A stretch of 64,000 nt of DNA from Branchinecta lynchi (Eukaryota > Arthropoda > Branchiopoda > Anostraca > Branchinectidae): contig JAKZAP010000021.1 of assembly GCA_023053575.1 (NCBI GenBank), positions 16,926,212 through 16,990,211 of the forward strand, given 5' to 3'. A program made the translations under genes and the position numbers. The notes beneath the pieces were generated by a model. It was not told where the DNA came from. It saw only the letters and a program-made list of their open reading frames with translations, and ran no database searches. Below are positions 43,001 through 51,559 of the stretch, piece after piece. Each line of letters starts with the position of its first letter. Within the stretch, counting starts at the first letter, position 1.

Positions 43001-46000
43001 GAAATTTGGTGGGCTGGGGACGATTATTGAGAAATGAAATACTAGTATGGCTGGTGATGACAAATGAAATATATTTGTTAAAGGACCTGTCTTACCTATA
43101 ATACTAACGCAACGTACTTCCATAATCACTACATATATTTCTAAACCCGGAGACCCCACTTTCGTACATTCTAACCCTTCTAACAAAGCCAAGCTGATTT
43201 TCTCGCCTGTCGTGTTTTGCTACCTTCGATGTGTCTGACGCTGTCGATGGTTGTCTGTGAGAAGTTTTTCCATTAAAAAAAATCGGTTATGTAAATTGTT
43301 TCCTTGTTTTGCTATAAGCCAACGGGCTTCGGGAAAGGCTTAAAACAGCCAAAACCGTGGGTTATTTGTTGAAAGCCAGCCTATGTTTAAAGTATTTAAA
43401 TATTTTAAAATACTGTAAATTGAAGAGCAAACAGTGCAAGGGGTCCTTTAAAGGTTAGTTGAAAAGTCCTGCATAGAACAAACAAACTGACCGACAGCTG
43501 GTTAGGGTCAGTCATATTTCTTTATATTTTTTTCTTGTATATTTTTTAGAATCTGAATAATCTTTGATCACCTCCCAGCAGAGGGTAGACTGGGTGATCA
43601 GAAAATTACATGAGTAATATAAAAATAGTGGTCATTCGGAAATGGGACAATGAAAAGCAACCACCACCAATCCGATCGCAAGAACGGGGGCAAATGGCAA
43701 TCCCTTGAGAATTATCGTACAAACAGTTGAGCAAACCGACAATTCTGTGACAAGAGAACGACTGATTAAGACAGCGATTAAGACTTTCTCGGCCATACGT
43801 AACAAATAAAAATAATTGAAACTTCTTGGTTCATAAAACTGACGAATGGAGAGCGAGAGACTACTTTTAGCTGTATTATCCGGAAGGAATTGTTACCGCA
43901 CGATTTGCAAGGTTTTCATTCTACAGAGCGTGTTTTAATTAAGCAAATGGATGAATTGATTGGCTGGCGACTGATATTGGTGCAGATCTCATGGTGACAA
44001 GTTGACTTCTTGCCAGCACCTTTCTCGGCCATATGTAATAAATGAAAATAATTCAAATGTTTTGAAATGTTATGGGTTTGCAATGTTTCAGGGGATTCTG
44101 ACTTCTGACCTGCGCATTCTACAGAGCGTGTTTTAATTAAGCGAATGGATGAATTGATTGGTTCCCGTTTCGCTGGTCCAGCAATCTCCTACAAACAGCT
44201 GAGTGGAGCGACAATTTTTTGGCAGGGGAAATGACAGGCCCACGTCATTTTGACAAAAAAAGCATAGAAACTAACGGAAAAAAAAACAAGGATCAAGAAC
44301 TATGTACAAAAACGAATATATTGGCATCGCACAACACTGGGCATAGATCAGAGGTATTTAGCTTGGCGCCCGCAGAACGCGGATTCGCATTCGTTTACAC
44401 GAATACGGCGTCGGTATCGGATAAAATTCGCTTCGCCAGACCAAAATTTCGTGCCGCAACGTTTCAACTCTCAAGTCGGTTTTTTTCGCGTTTTGTCTCA
44501 ATTTACCTGGTGGAAATCAAAATAGCCAAAATAGTAAAGGTTATTTTTGGAGGGAAGTTGTTTAGGCTATACCGTAGGCTTGTACGTTTTTGACAAGGAT
44601 AGTATTCACATATTTAATGATAGGGAAATTTTATTTTTCCTTTTTATATTTTTCTGGCGAATTCTTTGAAAAGTTCGCTTTCAGCGGGACTAGGAGCACG
44701 TTTATTCCAGCAATGTTTTCAACGGATACGTCAGCTAAGATTCTTCATAAGCGATATTTCGGCCCTTCTTGGCAAGGGTCCTCGTCAGGCTTTCAGTCCT
44801 CTTGAAATATCGCTTATGAAGAATCTTAGCTGACGTATCCGTTGAAAACATTGCTGGAATAAATGTTTCAAAGTCAGCTTGGGCTCAAAGAATATTTATC
44901 TAGGAGCACGGTTGCCACTTCACTAGAATAAAATTCAGTTTTCAAGTAGGAAAGAAGTATTACCAACATAGGAAGTACTAGCTAAAAAAAAAAATGCGCG
45001 TCAGCACAACAACGCTCATTGGTGTCCGCTGACGCTACTCTAAGCCCATCTATGCATGATCCTACAAATAAGACCGGAGCTAAACCCGAGTCACCCTAAG
45101 AGAAATAGGATAAATTTTTTCGAAAAGTAGGCTACTACTTTTCTTAATACGTACGGCAAAAGTATCACTCTTTCAAATTTTTCAACTAGGCCTTAAAAAA
45201 AATGTACAACCCAGATTACAATTGTACTACCGGTGGCAACCCTGACGACGAAACGAAAAAAACAGAAGCGGAAAAGATTCGCGTTCTGTGGGAACCAAAC
45301 TTTTCTCTTGTTAGCTATAACACTAGGACACCCAAAACGAATCCGCAAACTTCGCGAAAGGACTAGAAAAAGATGTAACTTCTTCTTCTTCTTCTTCTCG
45401 AACCAGATCGCGAACCTCTGGAACAACCTCAACGAGGACTCTGGTTTGCTGAATCGACAGATGCATTCAAACTCCGTTTGGGTGCTGAATGGAGTGACAA
45501 ACACTGGAGATTGACTGGGATGCACCAGGATCTTCTACCAGATTGTAGCCAACCACAATGCAACAGTCATCACAAAGAGTGATTCAGCAGGATCGAAAGT
45601 CCTTATTTCACTCCAAGCTGTGATTTAAGGTCATTAAGCATTAAGCAACTCTTGGTCGGACGCGTTTGGGTCTTAGTCTCAGTCACGGTCCATTACATCG
45701 ATATGACATGTGTTGTTGTTGCTACCCGTTCAGAAAGCGATAACGCAATCAGTTACGCTTTATAAAGCCTTGACGCTGTGACAGGCTGGCGTTAAATCGC
45801 CAGATTACTCAATTAGTCTTCTCATTAGCGCTAAAAGCACTTACCGACGCATGTCTAGTTGTAACCGAAAATAGATGGGGAATTCCTTAACGCTTGACGG
45901 ATCCGGAAAGCAAGAATATCCGGATTCATTTCCGAATTGAAAAAAAAATGAATAGTTCCATGTTAGTGGATTTTGTTTTGGTAAGCAAAAAGATTGATAG

Positions 46001-48931
46001 TCGATTCAGTTCAATTCATTTTAATCTAAACATTCCTTAAACAAAACAACAAACATAACCGTGTCCTTTGCGGGAGTGCACAACTTTTAATTACCTATTA
46101 CAAACGATGACACACATTTCTCGTCTTAACCTTACCATTCTTTATCTTTCTCTTTACCCCCCCCCCCACTCAACCCAACCCTCATTCACTAATAATAATA
46201 ATCACATTTTCACCTTAAAATAGCGATTTCCCGCTGCGAAGATGAAAAGGTACCTACGGTATATTAAAGATAAAATAAATAACTTATCCATGACCTATGA
46301 TTCGACAAGTAAACAGGATTCCTTCCTCCCCTCCCCCCCCCCCCCATGCTCGACGGATTTGTGAGCTGACAAGCTGGTCAGTTCCTCACCAAGACGGAAA
46401 AAAAAAATACAAGGGTGGTTAAAACAAGAAATGACAAAATAACTGAATAAGATAATTGCTGTAAGACAGGAACAGGGGAGCAAAAGGGTGTTAGGTACGA
46501 AAATGCTGATCTTGATTTCTCTGGGAATTATTAGCAACTTCTCCGGTTGTATGCCACATATTGTAATCTATAACGCTTTTCCATTTGTATTAAGGTAATT
46601 TAAGAAAGTAAGGTACAATTTTATTGACAAATAAATTACCTCATGTTGCTTTAAAAACGTCAGACATGCCAGTGTCATAAGAAAACGGCGCTTCACTAAT
46701 TCTGAATTGTTTTTATAAACTAAACTACTAATAAAATCTAGCCTACGGCGTTATAAAGAAGAAAACAAACATACAACTAACACACATCAACAGTAGAATT
46801 ATATGACAGTTAATAACTAAAACAAACACAAATACCAACACGAAAATTTACGACAACAGGTGTAATTCTCGATGTAATTGTATGACCATTCCTATTCCTG
46901 CCAACTGGGAGATAAGGAAGGAAATTACAGTAAGGACTACAAGTTTCTGTGAGTATGTTCTATGAAAAAGGCACTTAAAATTAGCAGTAGTCCAGGTGAA
47001 AGAAGTCCAGTGACTGAACATAGTATGCTGAAACCCGTTACTCCCGCCCTCTGCCCCTGGTCATTAGCAAAATCCATAAGAATCCTGGGAAACCAAATCT
47101 GTAGTCCTGCTAATGCGACGCCCTTCTTGTCGATAGCAGTCACTAGCACAAGCTTATTGCCAATCACTTTATATCACTTTATACGGATTTTATATCACTT
47201 TATACGGATTTAAAAATTTAAAAAGAAACTGAAAACTTTCCACTTGATTAATACGTGTTGAAGGGTATGTGGTCTTTTTTTTTTTTTTTTTTTCACAGTT
47301 GTTCGGGTGGGGCTGAAACTGGTAATGAGTAAATATTAAGGATTCTTCTTGTGTGTAGTGTTCACGTTTAATTGTTTGTTATTTAAGCCATAGGATAGGT
47401 AGATAATAAGTTGTTATGTTTAGTTATTTATTTATTAGATACAAGTAGTATTAATACATTGCAGCACTCCTTAGGACTTTCTTTTTGCTGCAATGGGATA
47501 TTAGCAGTGTTATTTTATTTTATTTTCAATGTTTTGGTTAAAAATAAAAACCTACCTACCTACCTAATCAGCGAAATAAGCGGCCTTCAATCGACCTACC
47601 CACATGTTCTCTTGGCGCCCACCCATAGTTTTAATCAGCATTGGCATTCTCTGTGCATACCATTAGAAAGTTGGAAAATATAACAATCCTATCTTGGTCA
47701 TCGTGTTTTTATAACCAGTTCGATTTAGTTGCGTCATCACGACCTTGCCAAGAATTTCATTTTTTTTATTTTGAATCAGTTCTGACCGCTTTCAGACGCA
47801 ATGGGTTGCTCGCATGAGCAGAGAAGGTGTGCGCGGAAATTCTTCTGCTGGCATTTGTTTATTTGTTATCCGTCATAAACCGAGTCTAAAGAACAGATCG
47901 TAAAAAAGAACAAAATAAAACAACTCAGTTTTCTCAGAACAGGGTACGGTAACACAAAATAAAAAGGACTGTTACACTACCACTGCAGAAATTGAGATCT
48001 TGCATTCCCAAATTATTTTTTTTTCTCGTAGTCACACTTTATTATAAATGATTTATCTCACACTTCTTACTTTAAATTGTGAAAGTGACAAATTAAAATT
48101 TGTCTTATTTTTATTTCTGTCTTTGCTGAGTTAAGCAAGTTCCATCATGACATATTCTCGTTAGTCTTAGCATTTTATTTATATAGTCCATTGCGTTAAA
48201 ATTTAACTATTATTGGCTTTTTTATTATTATTACTTATTTATGGTCCTTTAAAACTGAAGAGTACACATTATCTGAAGAGTACAACATTGGAAAAATAGA
48301 TACGTCAACCATTCAAACAATTGCATGTCAAACGACTACATAAATATGAGAAAACTGACCAACGCTATGGTTTAAGAGTCACCTGTCACCTTTTTTTTTA
48401 GAAGTTTATATTTTGATATTCAGAATCTCTTAATGATTCTTTACTTCAAAATTTAAATACAAAAAGAGTTACAAGTGGAAATATTACTGTTCTAATTCTA
48501 CTTTCACCTATTGCTTTCATTTCGCCTGTTAAATTTTGGTAGAAAAAAAACTGACATGAGAAAATTTGATAAGCAAAATTTGTATTCCTTTAACTCTTCA
48601 CCTTTTCAAGATTCTTGGAGAAAAAAATCGACACGAAAAAAGTTGAAAAATTTCGCAGTAACGAACTTTCCTAGTAACGCCTTATGAGAGAAGCGTAAAT
48701 TAAATATTCCGCCTTCCGAAATTTAAATTAAATGCACTATAAAGAATGTTTTGCATACTTACTCAGAGATTTTCCTTCTCTAGCTTCCCCTTTTTCTGCA
48801 CTTTTTGCTTCATCCACTTTTTCGTCTACTTTAGCTACCACTTTTGTTTCCTCTTTCTCGGTCGGTGCTGCGTAGATAGTGCTGAGGCATATACACGCCA
48901 CCGTGGCTACTAGGAATATCCGCATTTTTGT
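30889..48931 (-). CDS. Secreted four-cysteine precursor with RKRR site, complete gene (4 coding exons)
   Basis: Coding exons 48925-48763, 41583-41290, 33452-33203 and 31006-30889 give 825 nt, or 274 residues plus TAA. All borders are GT/AG and in frame (phases 1, 1, 2). Residues 1-19 are a signal peptide (MRIFLVATVACICLSTIYA). Residues 21-54 are a charged Lys/Glu linker. Residues 56-152 contain a Tyr/Pro-rich part and a basic helix-like part. RKRR at 167-170 is a likely furin-type cleavage site. The region after it is acidic, then helical, with cysteines at 211, 217, 263 and 268 in a C-x5-C(E) and C-x4-C arrangement. Similar spacing occurs in uncharacterised secreted arthropod proteins, but I cannot name a family. 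The last acceptor-like AG before the ATG, at 48932-48933 after a T-run, implies a non-coding 5' exon upstream. Function is unknown; an extracellular or processed-peptide role is inference. Confidence 0.8.
31493..31785 (+). mobile_element. Mariner-type MITE, third copy
   Basis: It starts CCCGATGAAAAATTTACC and ends AAATTTTGCATCGG, with the same internal blocks as 1845-2148 (GCTACATGCTTCTACTTTAA, ATCACTAGATGCAACTTT). The outer ends are mutated and no TA pair is clear. It lies downstream of exon 3, in the last intron. Confidence 0.75.
32449..32497 (-). CDS. Possible alternative 49-nt exon (copy A)
   Basis: On the minus strand: acceptor TTATTCAACAG, 49 nt, donor CG|GTAAGA. In the frame entered with two bases it reads DTILPFVMLIGSLVL. 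It sits in the intron between exons 3 and 4 and is phase 1 in, phase 2 out, the same as exon 3. A near-identical copy lies at 35910-35958. Within the surrounding 170-bp duplicate, the exon-like core differs at only a few bases while the flanks have more changes. It may equally be a duplicated intronic segment without function. Confidence 0.35.
33203..33452 (-). CDS. Secreted precursor, exon 3 (cleavage site and first cysteine pair)
   Basis: The acceptor is TATTTTCTAG and the donor GAG|GTAAGT. Two entering bases complete Gly. It contains SQIGRKRRDVDDNE, then a helical region and PTCIDKFMCEGGDITSRLGG, ending PLL plus two bases of Arg. This exon holds the putative furin site and Cys211/Cys217. 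Confidence 0.8.
33640..33745 (-). mobile_element. Single arm of the fold-back family
   Basis: On the minus strand it reads CCTGACGAGGACCCTTGCCA, then AAGAAGAGCCGAAAATGGC, the same core as at 42320, with one substitution in the hairpin. GGCTGTTTAACTTCGGGG follows, as in 42121. The second arm is absent. Confidence 0.65.
34140..34300 (+). repeat. Dispersed repeat (relative of 18701-18960)
   Basis: GTCGGAGCCAGCGCTGGTGA and TAGTAGGGACGTTCACTATC match 18840-18910 in reverse. A further relative lies at 34926-35100, where GTGTCGCTCATGTTCGAGTT is tandemly doubled. Confidence 0.6.
34457..34745 (+). mobile_element. Fold-back family, reversed partial copy
   Basis: The left end TTCAGCCCAAGCTGACTGCG and the right CCCTTGCCAAGAAGGGCCGA match the arms at 63.5-64.0 kb. 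The middle (GAAATCACAGCA near 34590) is the reverse of 28870-28890. The CTGANGA core is mutated to CTGGGAC here. Confidence 0.6.
35130..35270 (-). mobile_element. Fold-back family arm, diverged
   Basis: AGTTCGGTCCTTCTTGGCAAGG-like text, then TTCTTCTCAGGG at 35227-35260, resembles the arm at 28745-28778. The left part (TCAGTTGACGTATCC near 35112) resembles the outer arm sequence. Confidence 0.5.
35357..35634 (+). mobile_element. Short retroelement-like repeat with (GATT)n tail
   Basis: It contains CCCGTCTTCCGTGCGTCGGT, TTCTTGTAAGTGTATTAGTT and TAGCTATTCGGATTAAGC, then GATTGATTGATTG. It matches 8206-8490 in reverse over the whole length with few differences by eye, including the CCCCTCCCCTCCCG block. 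Confidence 0.75.
35910..35958 (-). CDS. Possible alternative 49-nt exon (copy B)
   Basis: On the minus strand: acceptor TTATTTAACAG, 49 nt, donor CG|GTAAGA, reading AKILPFVMLIGSLVL in the frame entered with two bases. It lies in the intron between exons 2 and 3 and has the phase class of exon 3. Splicing exon 2 to this exon to exon 4 would keep frame, whereas including it together with exon 3 would not. Copy A is at 32449-32497. Confidence 0.35.
36000..36300 (-). repeat. Composite of dispersed repeat pieces
   Basis: 36180-36300 (TAGAAATTTCTAAACCCGCA, TATTTTGCTCTGC) resembles 34055-34090 and 34260-34300 in reverse. The part before it continues the duplicate that carries the 49-nt exon-like copy B. 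Confidence 0.5.
36537..36650 (+). mobile_element. tRNA-derived SINE copy (anticodon loop CTGGTAA)
   Basis: A box TAGCTCAAATGG at 36545, anticodon GGT in loop CTGGTAA, and a fully paired T arm with GGTTCAAGTCC. It is followed by ATCATTTTTGTCTTTCATTT, the SINE-specific region. The acceptor stem has two mismatches, so it is unlikely to be a working tRNA gene. Confidence 0.75.
36651..38331. other. Intron, no gene recognised
   Basis: Low-complexity and AT-rich DNA. CCTGGCGGCA and CTTTAATGATATTTCAATC occur near 36940-37020 and again near 37718-37790, so part is internally duplicated. The GGTCGAAATATCGCC phrase at 37426 faintly resembles the fold-back arms. Confidence 0.4.
38336..38762 (+). mobile_element. 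TTAA-flanked MITE, AGGACACCTGAA ends (copy 2)
   Basis: TTAA lies at 38332-38335 and 38763-38766. It starts AGGACACCTGAATGAAGAG and ends TTGTTCAGGTGTCCT. It is close to 3107-3546 over its length, with a short deletion near 38510. Confidence 0.8.
39410..39640 (+). repeat. CCGTATCC-G-run dispersed repeat
   Basis: AAGGCCGTATCCACGGGG, a C-run, CGAAATACACAAAAATAATG and CTTTTCCCTCTTATCTATG. The same order occurs at 40480-40640 and 53610-53765. All copies carry the long G and C runs. Confidence 0.75.
40060..40185 (+). other. Exon-like segment of uncertain status
   Basis: An open segment reads DFLVDVFRVCPDFSLSEAEV, continues GRKLFETCASH and reaches a GT (ATG|GTAATAG) at 40186, with an AG at 40088-40089 upstream. 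The composition looks protein-like, but no neighbouring exon in frame was found and no family is recognised. It lies antisense to gene 2 in its second intron. Confidence 0.2.
40390..40820 (+). repeat. GGCGTATTCTCGCC-family copy with nested CCGTATCC repeat
   Basis: GTCCCCACGGACGG and the right end GGGAACGGCGAGAATACGCC match 5330-5751. Between them lies the G-run repeat (about 40470-40640), so this is another nested arrangement. The left terminal repeat is missing. Confidence 0.7.
40843..41211 (+). mobile_element. TTAA-flanked AGGACC-family element
   Basis: TTAA lies at 40839-40842 and 41212-41215. It starts AGGACTCGTCG and ends GTGCGAGGTGTGCT. It shares GGAAAGGCTTAACACAGCCA with 43325-43345. 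It lies less than 80 bp beyond the donor of gene 2 exon 2. Confidence 0.75.
41290..41583 (-). CDS. Secreted precursor, exon 2
   Basis: The acceptor TTTTCAG precedes 41583 and the donor is CAG|GTGAGG. The entering AA completes Lys. The exon runs QGNVYLASDQHTN, PAYHQEPYQPGYGAF, then ETAIGYVYYYLPTAENYMP and a Lys/Met-rich helix ending MLERFT plus one base. There are no cysteines. Tyr and Pro enrichment suggests a flexible or matrix-like segment. Confidence 0.8.
41631..41654. repeat. T-run
   Basis: An uninterrupted run of more than 20 T lies upstream of exon 2 on the minus strand, where it reads as poly-A. Confidence 0.8.
42034..42417. mobile_element. 384-bp near-perfect palindrome, fold-back family
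   Basis: The left arm from TTTATTCAAACAATG equals the reverse complement of the right arm ending CATTGTTTGAATAAA. The first roughly 140 bp appear identical. The centre repeats an internal palindrome built on CAAACCTGTAATCAATTAAT twice. Each arm has the CTGACGA-hairpin-GAAA core (42320-42351 on plus; 42089-42120 on minus). The match between arms suggests recent formation or gene conversion. Confidence 0.9.
42320..42351 (+). ncRNA. Hammerhead-like core motif (candidate)
   Basis: CTGACGA, then GGACCCTT with loop GCCAAG and AAGGGCC, then GAAA. This matches the conserved CUGANGA/stem II/GAAA order of hammerhead ribozymes, with stem II complete except for one unpaired base (GGGCC where GGGTCC would pair fully). 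Stem III and a clear cleavage triplet are not evident. Hammerheads are known in terminal repeats of Penelope-like elements. Activity is not claimed. Confidence 0.3.
42418..43077. other. Intron, one repeat phrase, no gene
   Basis: 42425-42480 has GTTACGAAGCCATGTAAT as a small inverted repeat. ACCAATCAGAACACAAGAACGG at 42540 resembles 43665-43690. No coding domain is seen. Confidence 0.4.
43082..43447 (+). mobile_element. TTAA-flanked AGGACC-family element
   Basis: TTAA lies at 43078-43081 and 43448-43451. The ends are AGGACCTGTC and GTGCAAGGGGTCCT. It is the best-preserved relative of 4367-4737. Confidence 0.8.
43452..44700. other. Intron with internal duplication
   Basis: TTCTACAGAGCGTGTTTTAA and the following AAT.GATGAATTGATTGG occur at 43918 and again at 44109. 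TTTCTCGGCCATA.GTAA occurs twice (43785, 44023). No recognisable protein or RNA gene is seen. Confidence 0.45.
44701..44863. mobile_element. Perfect 60-bp-arm palindrome, fold-back family
   Basis: Arms 44701-44760 and 44804-44863 are exact reverse complements (outer ends TTTATTCCAGCAATG). The spacer carries one minus-strand CTGACGA-hairpin-GAAA core. Sequence after the right arm (TCAGCTTGGGCTCAAAGAAT) is shared with 42001-42025 in reverse, so the element may extend outward. Confidence 0.9.
45233..45582 (+). pseudogene. Non-LTR reverse transcriptase C-terminal fragment, frameshifted
   Basis: One frame gives TLGHPKRIRKL, then a basic stretch, FFFSNQIANLWNNLNEDSG. At that point the reading continues two bases on as AESTDAFKLRFGAEWSDKHW to a stop at 45580-45582. 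The series TRGH...K, F...R(I/V)..WN.L, and D.FK.RL...W is the familiar C-terminus of CR1/Jockey-type LINE reverse transcriptases. A frameshift and a TTC microsatellite inside the fragment show it is dead. The polymerase core is not found upstream. Confidence 0.7.
46005..46215. repeat. Dispersed repeat shared with 7716-7920
   Basis: It has the same ordered blocks as the first copy, with a C-run near 46156-46168 and an AAT run after CATTCACTA. Confidence 0.75.
46216..47399. other. Intron, no gene recognised
   Basis: C-runs lie at 46325-46345 and a T-run at 47276-47293. The phrase TTATATCACTTTATACGGATTT is tandemly repeated near 47168-47215. Both strands lack domain-like frames. Confidence 0.4.
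47400..47575 (+). mobile_element. Probable LINE 3' end with (CTAC)n-like tail
   Basis: ATTTATTAGATACAAGTAGT through TTATTTTATTTTCAATGTTT and AAAATAAAAA, then CCTACCTACCTACC. A short AT-rich 3' region closed by a tetranucleotide run is usual for LINEs. No reverse transcriptase is attached, so this is only a fragment call. Confidence 0.4.
47576..48762. other. First intron of gene 2, no features recognised
   Basis: AT-rich sequence without copies elsewhere in the window that I could spot. It ends (minus strand) at the donor GTAAGTATGC after exon 1. Confidence 0.4.
48763..48925 (-). CDS. Secreted precursor, exon 1 (signal peptide)
   Basis: The ATG at 48925 is followed by RIFLVATVACICLSTIYAAP, a clear signal peptide with expected cleavage after Ala19 or Ala20. 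A Lys/Glu-rich segment (EKEETKVVAKVDEKVDEAKS) follows. The donor is A|GTAAGT after 54 codons and one base. The context ACAAAAATG is favourable. An AG preceded by a T-run lies 8-9 nt before the ATG, so the 5' untranslated region is probably spliced. Confidence 0.8.
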
Positions 48932-49014
48932 CTAAAAAAAAAAGTAAATAAATAGCCAGTATTCAAACCTTGATTCGATATACCGAGCTGGATGGTACTG
49001 ACGCAGAAGCTTAA

Positions 49015-49484
49015 AGTTTAACCGAAAAGGGCTGGGATAGGAAAATCTAGTTACCCATCACTTACTCACTTAAATTGGCTTGAAGACCCGCTGAAAATGC
49101 GCTACTTTGTTGTTCCGCTATTCACGAATAATCGATTTTAAAATAGTGGAATTTCCGTGGGATTTGTAGTACCTCTATGTGCTTGTATTTTTGGTGTATG
49201 CCCTTCTATGAAGACTTAAGATTTTTTTTTTTTCGCTTGTATTTTTGGTGTATACTGAGCAATCTTGACGAATCTCAACACTGCCCACTGAAAAGCCGTG
49301 TTTGTGTTGGGATTTAAATTTCCCGCGTCATAGTAGAATTTGCGTTGTGGCGACGGCCGCAGATATTCTTAACGTCATAACAAGAGCAGAGAGCGGGAAA
49401 ATAAAAAAATCTCTCTGCAGAATCCAGATAATTCAGTGTTATCAGTTGAATGACACAAACATAAGTTGGCTTTTCAGTTTAACT
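49015..49484 (+). mobile_element. TTAA-flanked element, AGTTTAAC family (intact)
   Basis: TTAA lies at 49011-49014 and 49485-49488. The ends are AGTTTAACCGAAAAG and CTTTTCAGTTTAACT. It contains CCTCTATGTGCTTGTA and TCAACACTGCCCACTGAAAA. It lies just upstream of gene 2 exon 1, within about 90 bp of the ATG. Confidence 0.85.
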
Positions 49485-49488
49485 TTAA

Positions 49489-49880
49489 AAGGCACTTCGT
49501 ACTTACGATATTAATTCATTATAATTGAGCCGTATTTCTACCCGTTCTCGTTCCCAAGATTTCTTACTTCAGAAGAGTCCTTTCATATAATTGTCCCCTC
49601 TTAGCAATACACGTTTGACACGTTATCACGTTTGACACGTTTGCAGTCTTTCCGTGGCATATCATGCGCCCGATCATTGTTCCGGGGGAGTTTATTCTTC
49701 CGGCGCTCGGTTATGCAAATTTTGCCAAGATTCTCGTCAAGGGCAAGGAACATGGAAAAAGGCTAAAAGCATCCGAAGCCGTTCTTGAATTTCCTATAGC
49801 TTAGTTGTAAAGTGGCCAACTATCTCTGAACATCTCAGCAGAAGTATAACGATAAGACAACGAAGTGCGAGGTGTTCTTT
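49489..49880 (+). repeat. Diverged AGGACC-family element abutting the previous one
   Basis: It shares TTAA 49485-49488 with the right end of the AGTTTAAC element. It starts AAGGCACTTCG and ends GTGCGAGGTGTTCTTT, with GGAAAAAGGCTAAAAGCATC inside, as in the family. No right TTAA is visible. Confidence 0.55.
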
Positions 49881-51107
49881 GACGGACATTCTACACTTAA
49901 AATAACCCACCCTATACATCCCTAAATCTTACGATATTTGTCATTCATACTGAATATTTTGGTTTATTTTTGTCACGTTTGGCGCAAAGGTGGTGGGAGG
50001 AAGTGTTATCGACGTAGATGGAGCTGACGCTGTCTGTTAATGTTTTTTAACGTTCAAGAATTATTTCAAATGTTCCAGAATACTTTCAACAAAATTTCTT
50101 TCAGTCTCCAGATTATAAATGTCTCAAGTTCCTGGAACGCATTCAGTAAGCTTTCTGCGTCTCATATTGGTTGCTAAGACAGTATTCTGACTAAGTCCAA
50201 AACGCACCAATGAACCTCGAGAAGAACGAGAAACGTCGCCCGAACGATGACTCAGATCCTATGTCATCCAATCAATCGCTTTCCTTGGGAATAGCTGTTG
50301 TGACGCATCCAACTCTTCGCTAGATCGACTGTTCAGTTCAGTTTAGTTTAGTTTATTTGTACGACCAACTACATTTAACTATGAATGCCAGTACCGGCCC
50401 AAGAAAGGTACAAAAAAGCACCTGCAATTGGGCGGGTACAGAAAACTCGTCCTAACTAATAATTAACTAGAAATAAAACATAACAAAAAAGCACTAAAAA
50501 AAAAATATAACCTTTCTCTCATCAACTCCTTTAATAATAATCATGAGAAAAAAGAAAAATAATAAGAAAATAGGAAACAAAGAAGAGAAAACTATGAACC
50601 TCGGCCTAACAAATACTTTTTCAATTGATTTTTAAATAACCTCAGGTGCTCAGCAGCCCGAATGCTCTCCGGAACACAGTTCCACACATTAGGCGATTCT
50701 TCATCGACACGGAGAGTTAGTCATCAAGAGTTTTCTTAGTTGCACAGTATCTTTCAGCTTCTTACCAAACATGTAGAAGTTAGTTCAGTATGACTTCAAA
50801 TCAATCAGTAATTTGTTTTCAAAGCAAAGACATTCACACCCAAAAATTTTTTTTGTTCAAAATATAAGACTTACTGAAAATATAAGTGAACACATAATCG
50901 CCGAAGAGGGTTGTCGGAACTGCAACTGGAATATACGAAATACTCGCCTAGCATCTTAGAGGGATAATTAGCTGATCAAAAAAAGAAAATCTTATTGTTT
51001 CTTTATTACCGTACGAAAAATATACATATATACAAAAGCAAGGCCGTATATGTTCATCAAATCAGTAATTTAAGTTAACCATAAACAACCTGCTTCCCGC
51101 AACTTCT
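49881..51107. other. Unassigned AT-rich DNA
   Basis: TTCAGTTTAGTTTAGTTTAT near 50335-50360 may be the end of a dispersed element. 50630-50700 has CTCAGGTGCTCAGCAGCCC-like text resembling 3' parts of LINEs, without a protein match. No gene is seen. Confidence 0.35.
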
Positions 51108-51111
51108 TTAA

Positions 51112-51555
51112 AGTTTAACTGAAAAGGGCAGAGAAGGGACAGCTTTGTTACCCCTCACTTAATCACTTAGAGAGGCTTGAAGACCCGATGAAAATGCGTT
51201 ACTTTGTTGCTCCACTATTCACGAATAACCAATTTTCAAATAGTGGAATTTCCCTGTCAGATGTGTGGTACTACCTGTGTCGCATGCTTGACGAAAAAGA
51301 TTTATGAACATTTTTATGTTCAGGCACTAAGCAGTCTTCGCCAAGCTAATCACCGCCCACTAAAAAGCCGCGTCTGTGTGCCGATTCAAATATTCCGCGT
51401 CATAGTAGAATTTACGCTGTGGGGACAGCAGTAGACAATCTGAACCTCACTACGAGAGCAGATAGTGGAAAATAAAAAAATCTCTTAGCAGAATCCAAAT
51501 ACCTCAGTGTATTCAACTAAATGACACAAAAATAAGTTGGCTTTTCAGTTAAACT
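51112..51555 (+). mobile_element. TTAA-flanked element, AGTTTAAC family (intact copy 2)
   Basis: TTAA lies at 51108-51111 and 51556-51559. It starts AGTTTAACTGAAAAGGGC and ends GGCTTTTCAGTTAAACT. It is the close relative of 49015-49484 with a short central deletion (near 51300). Confidence 0.85.
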
Positions 51556-51559
51556 TTAA

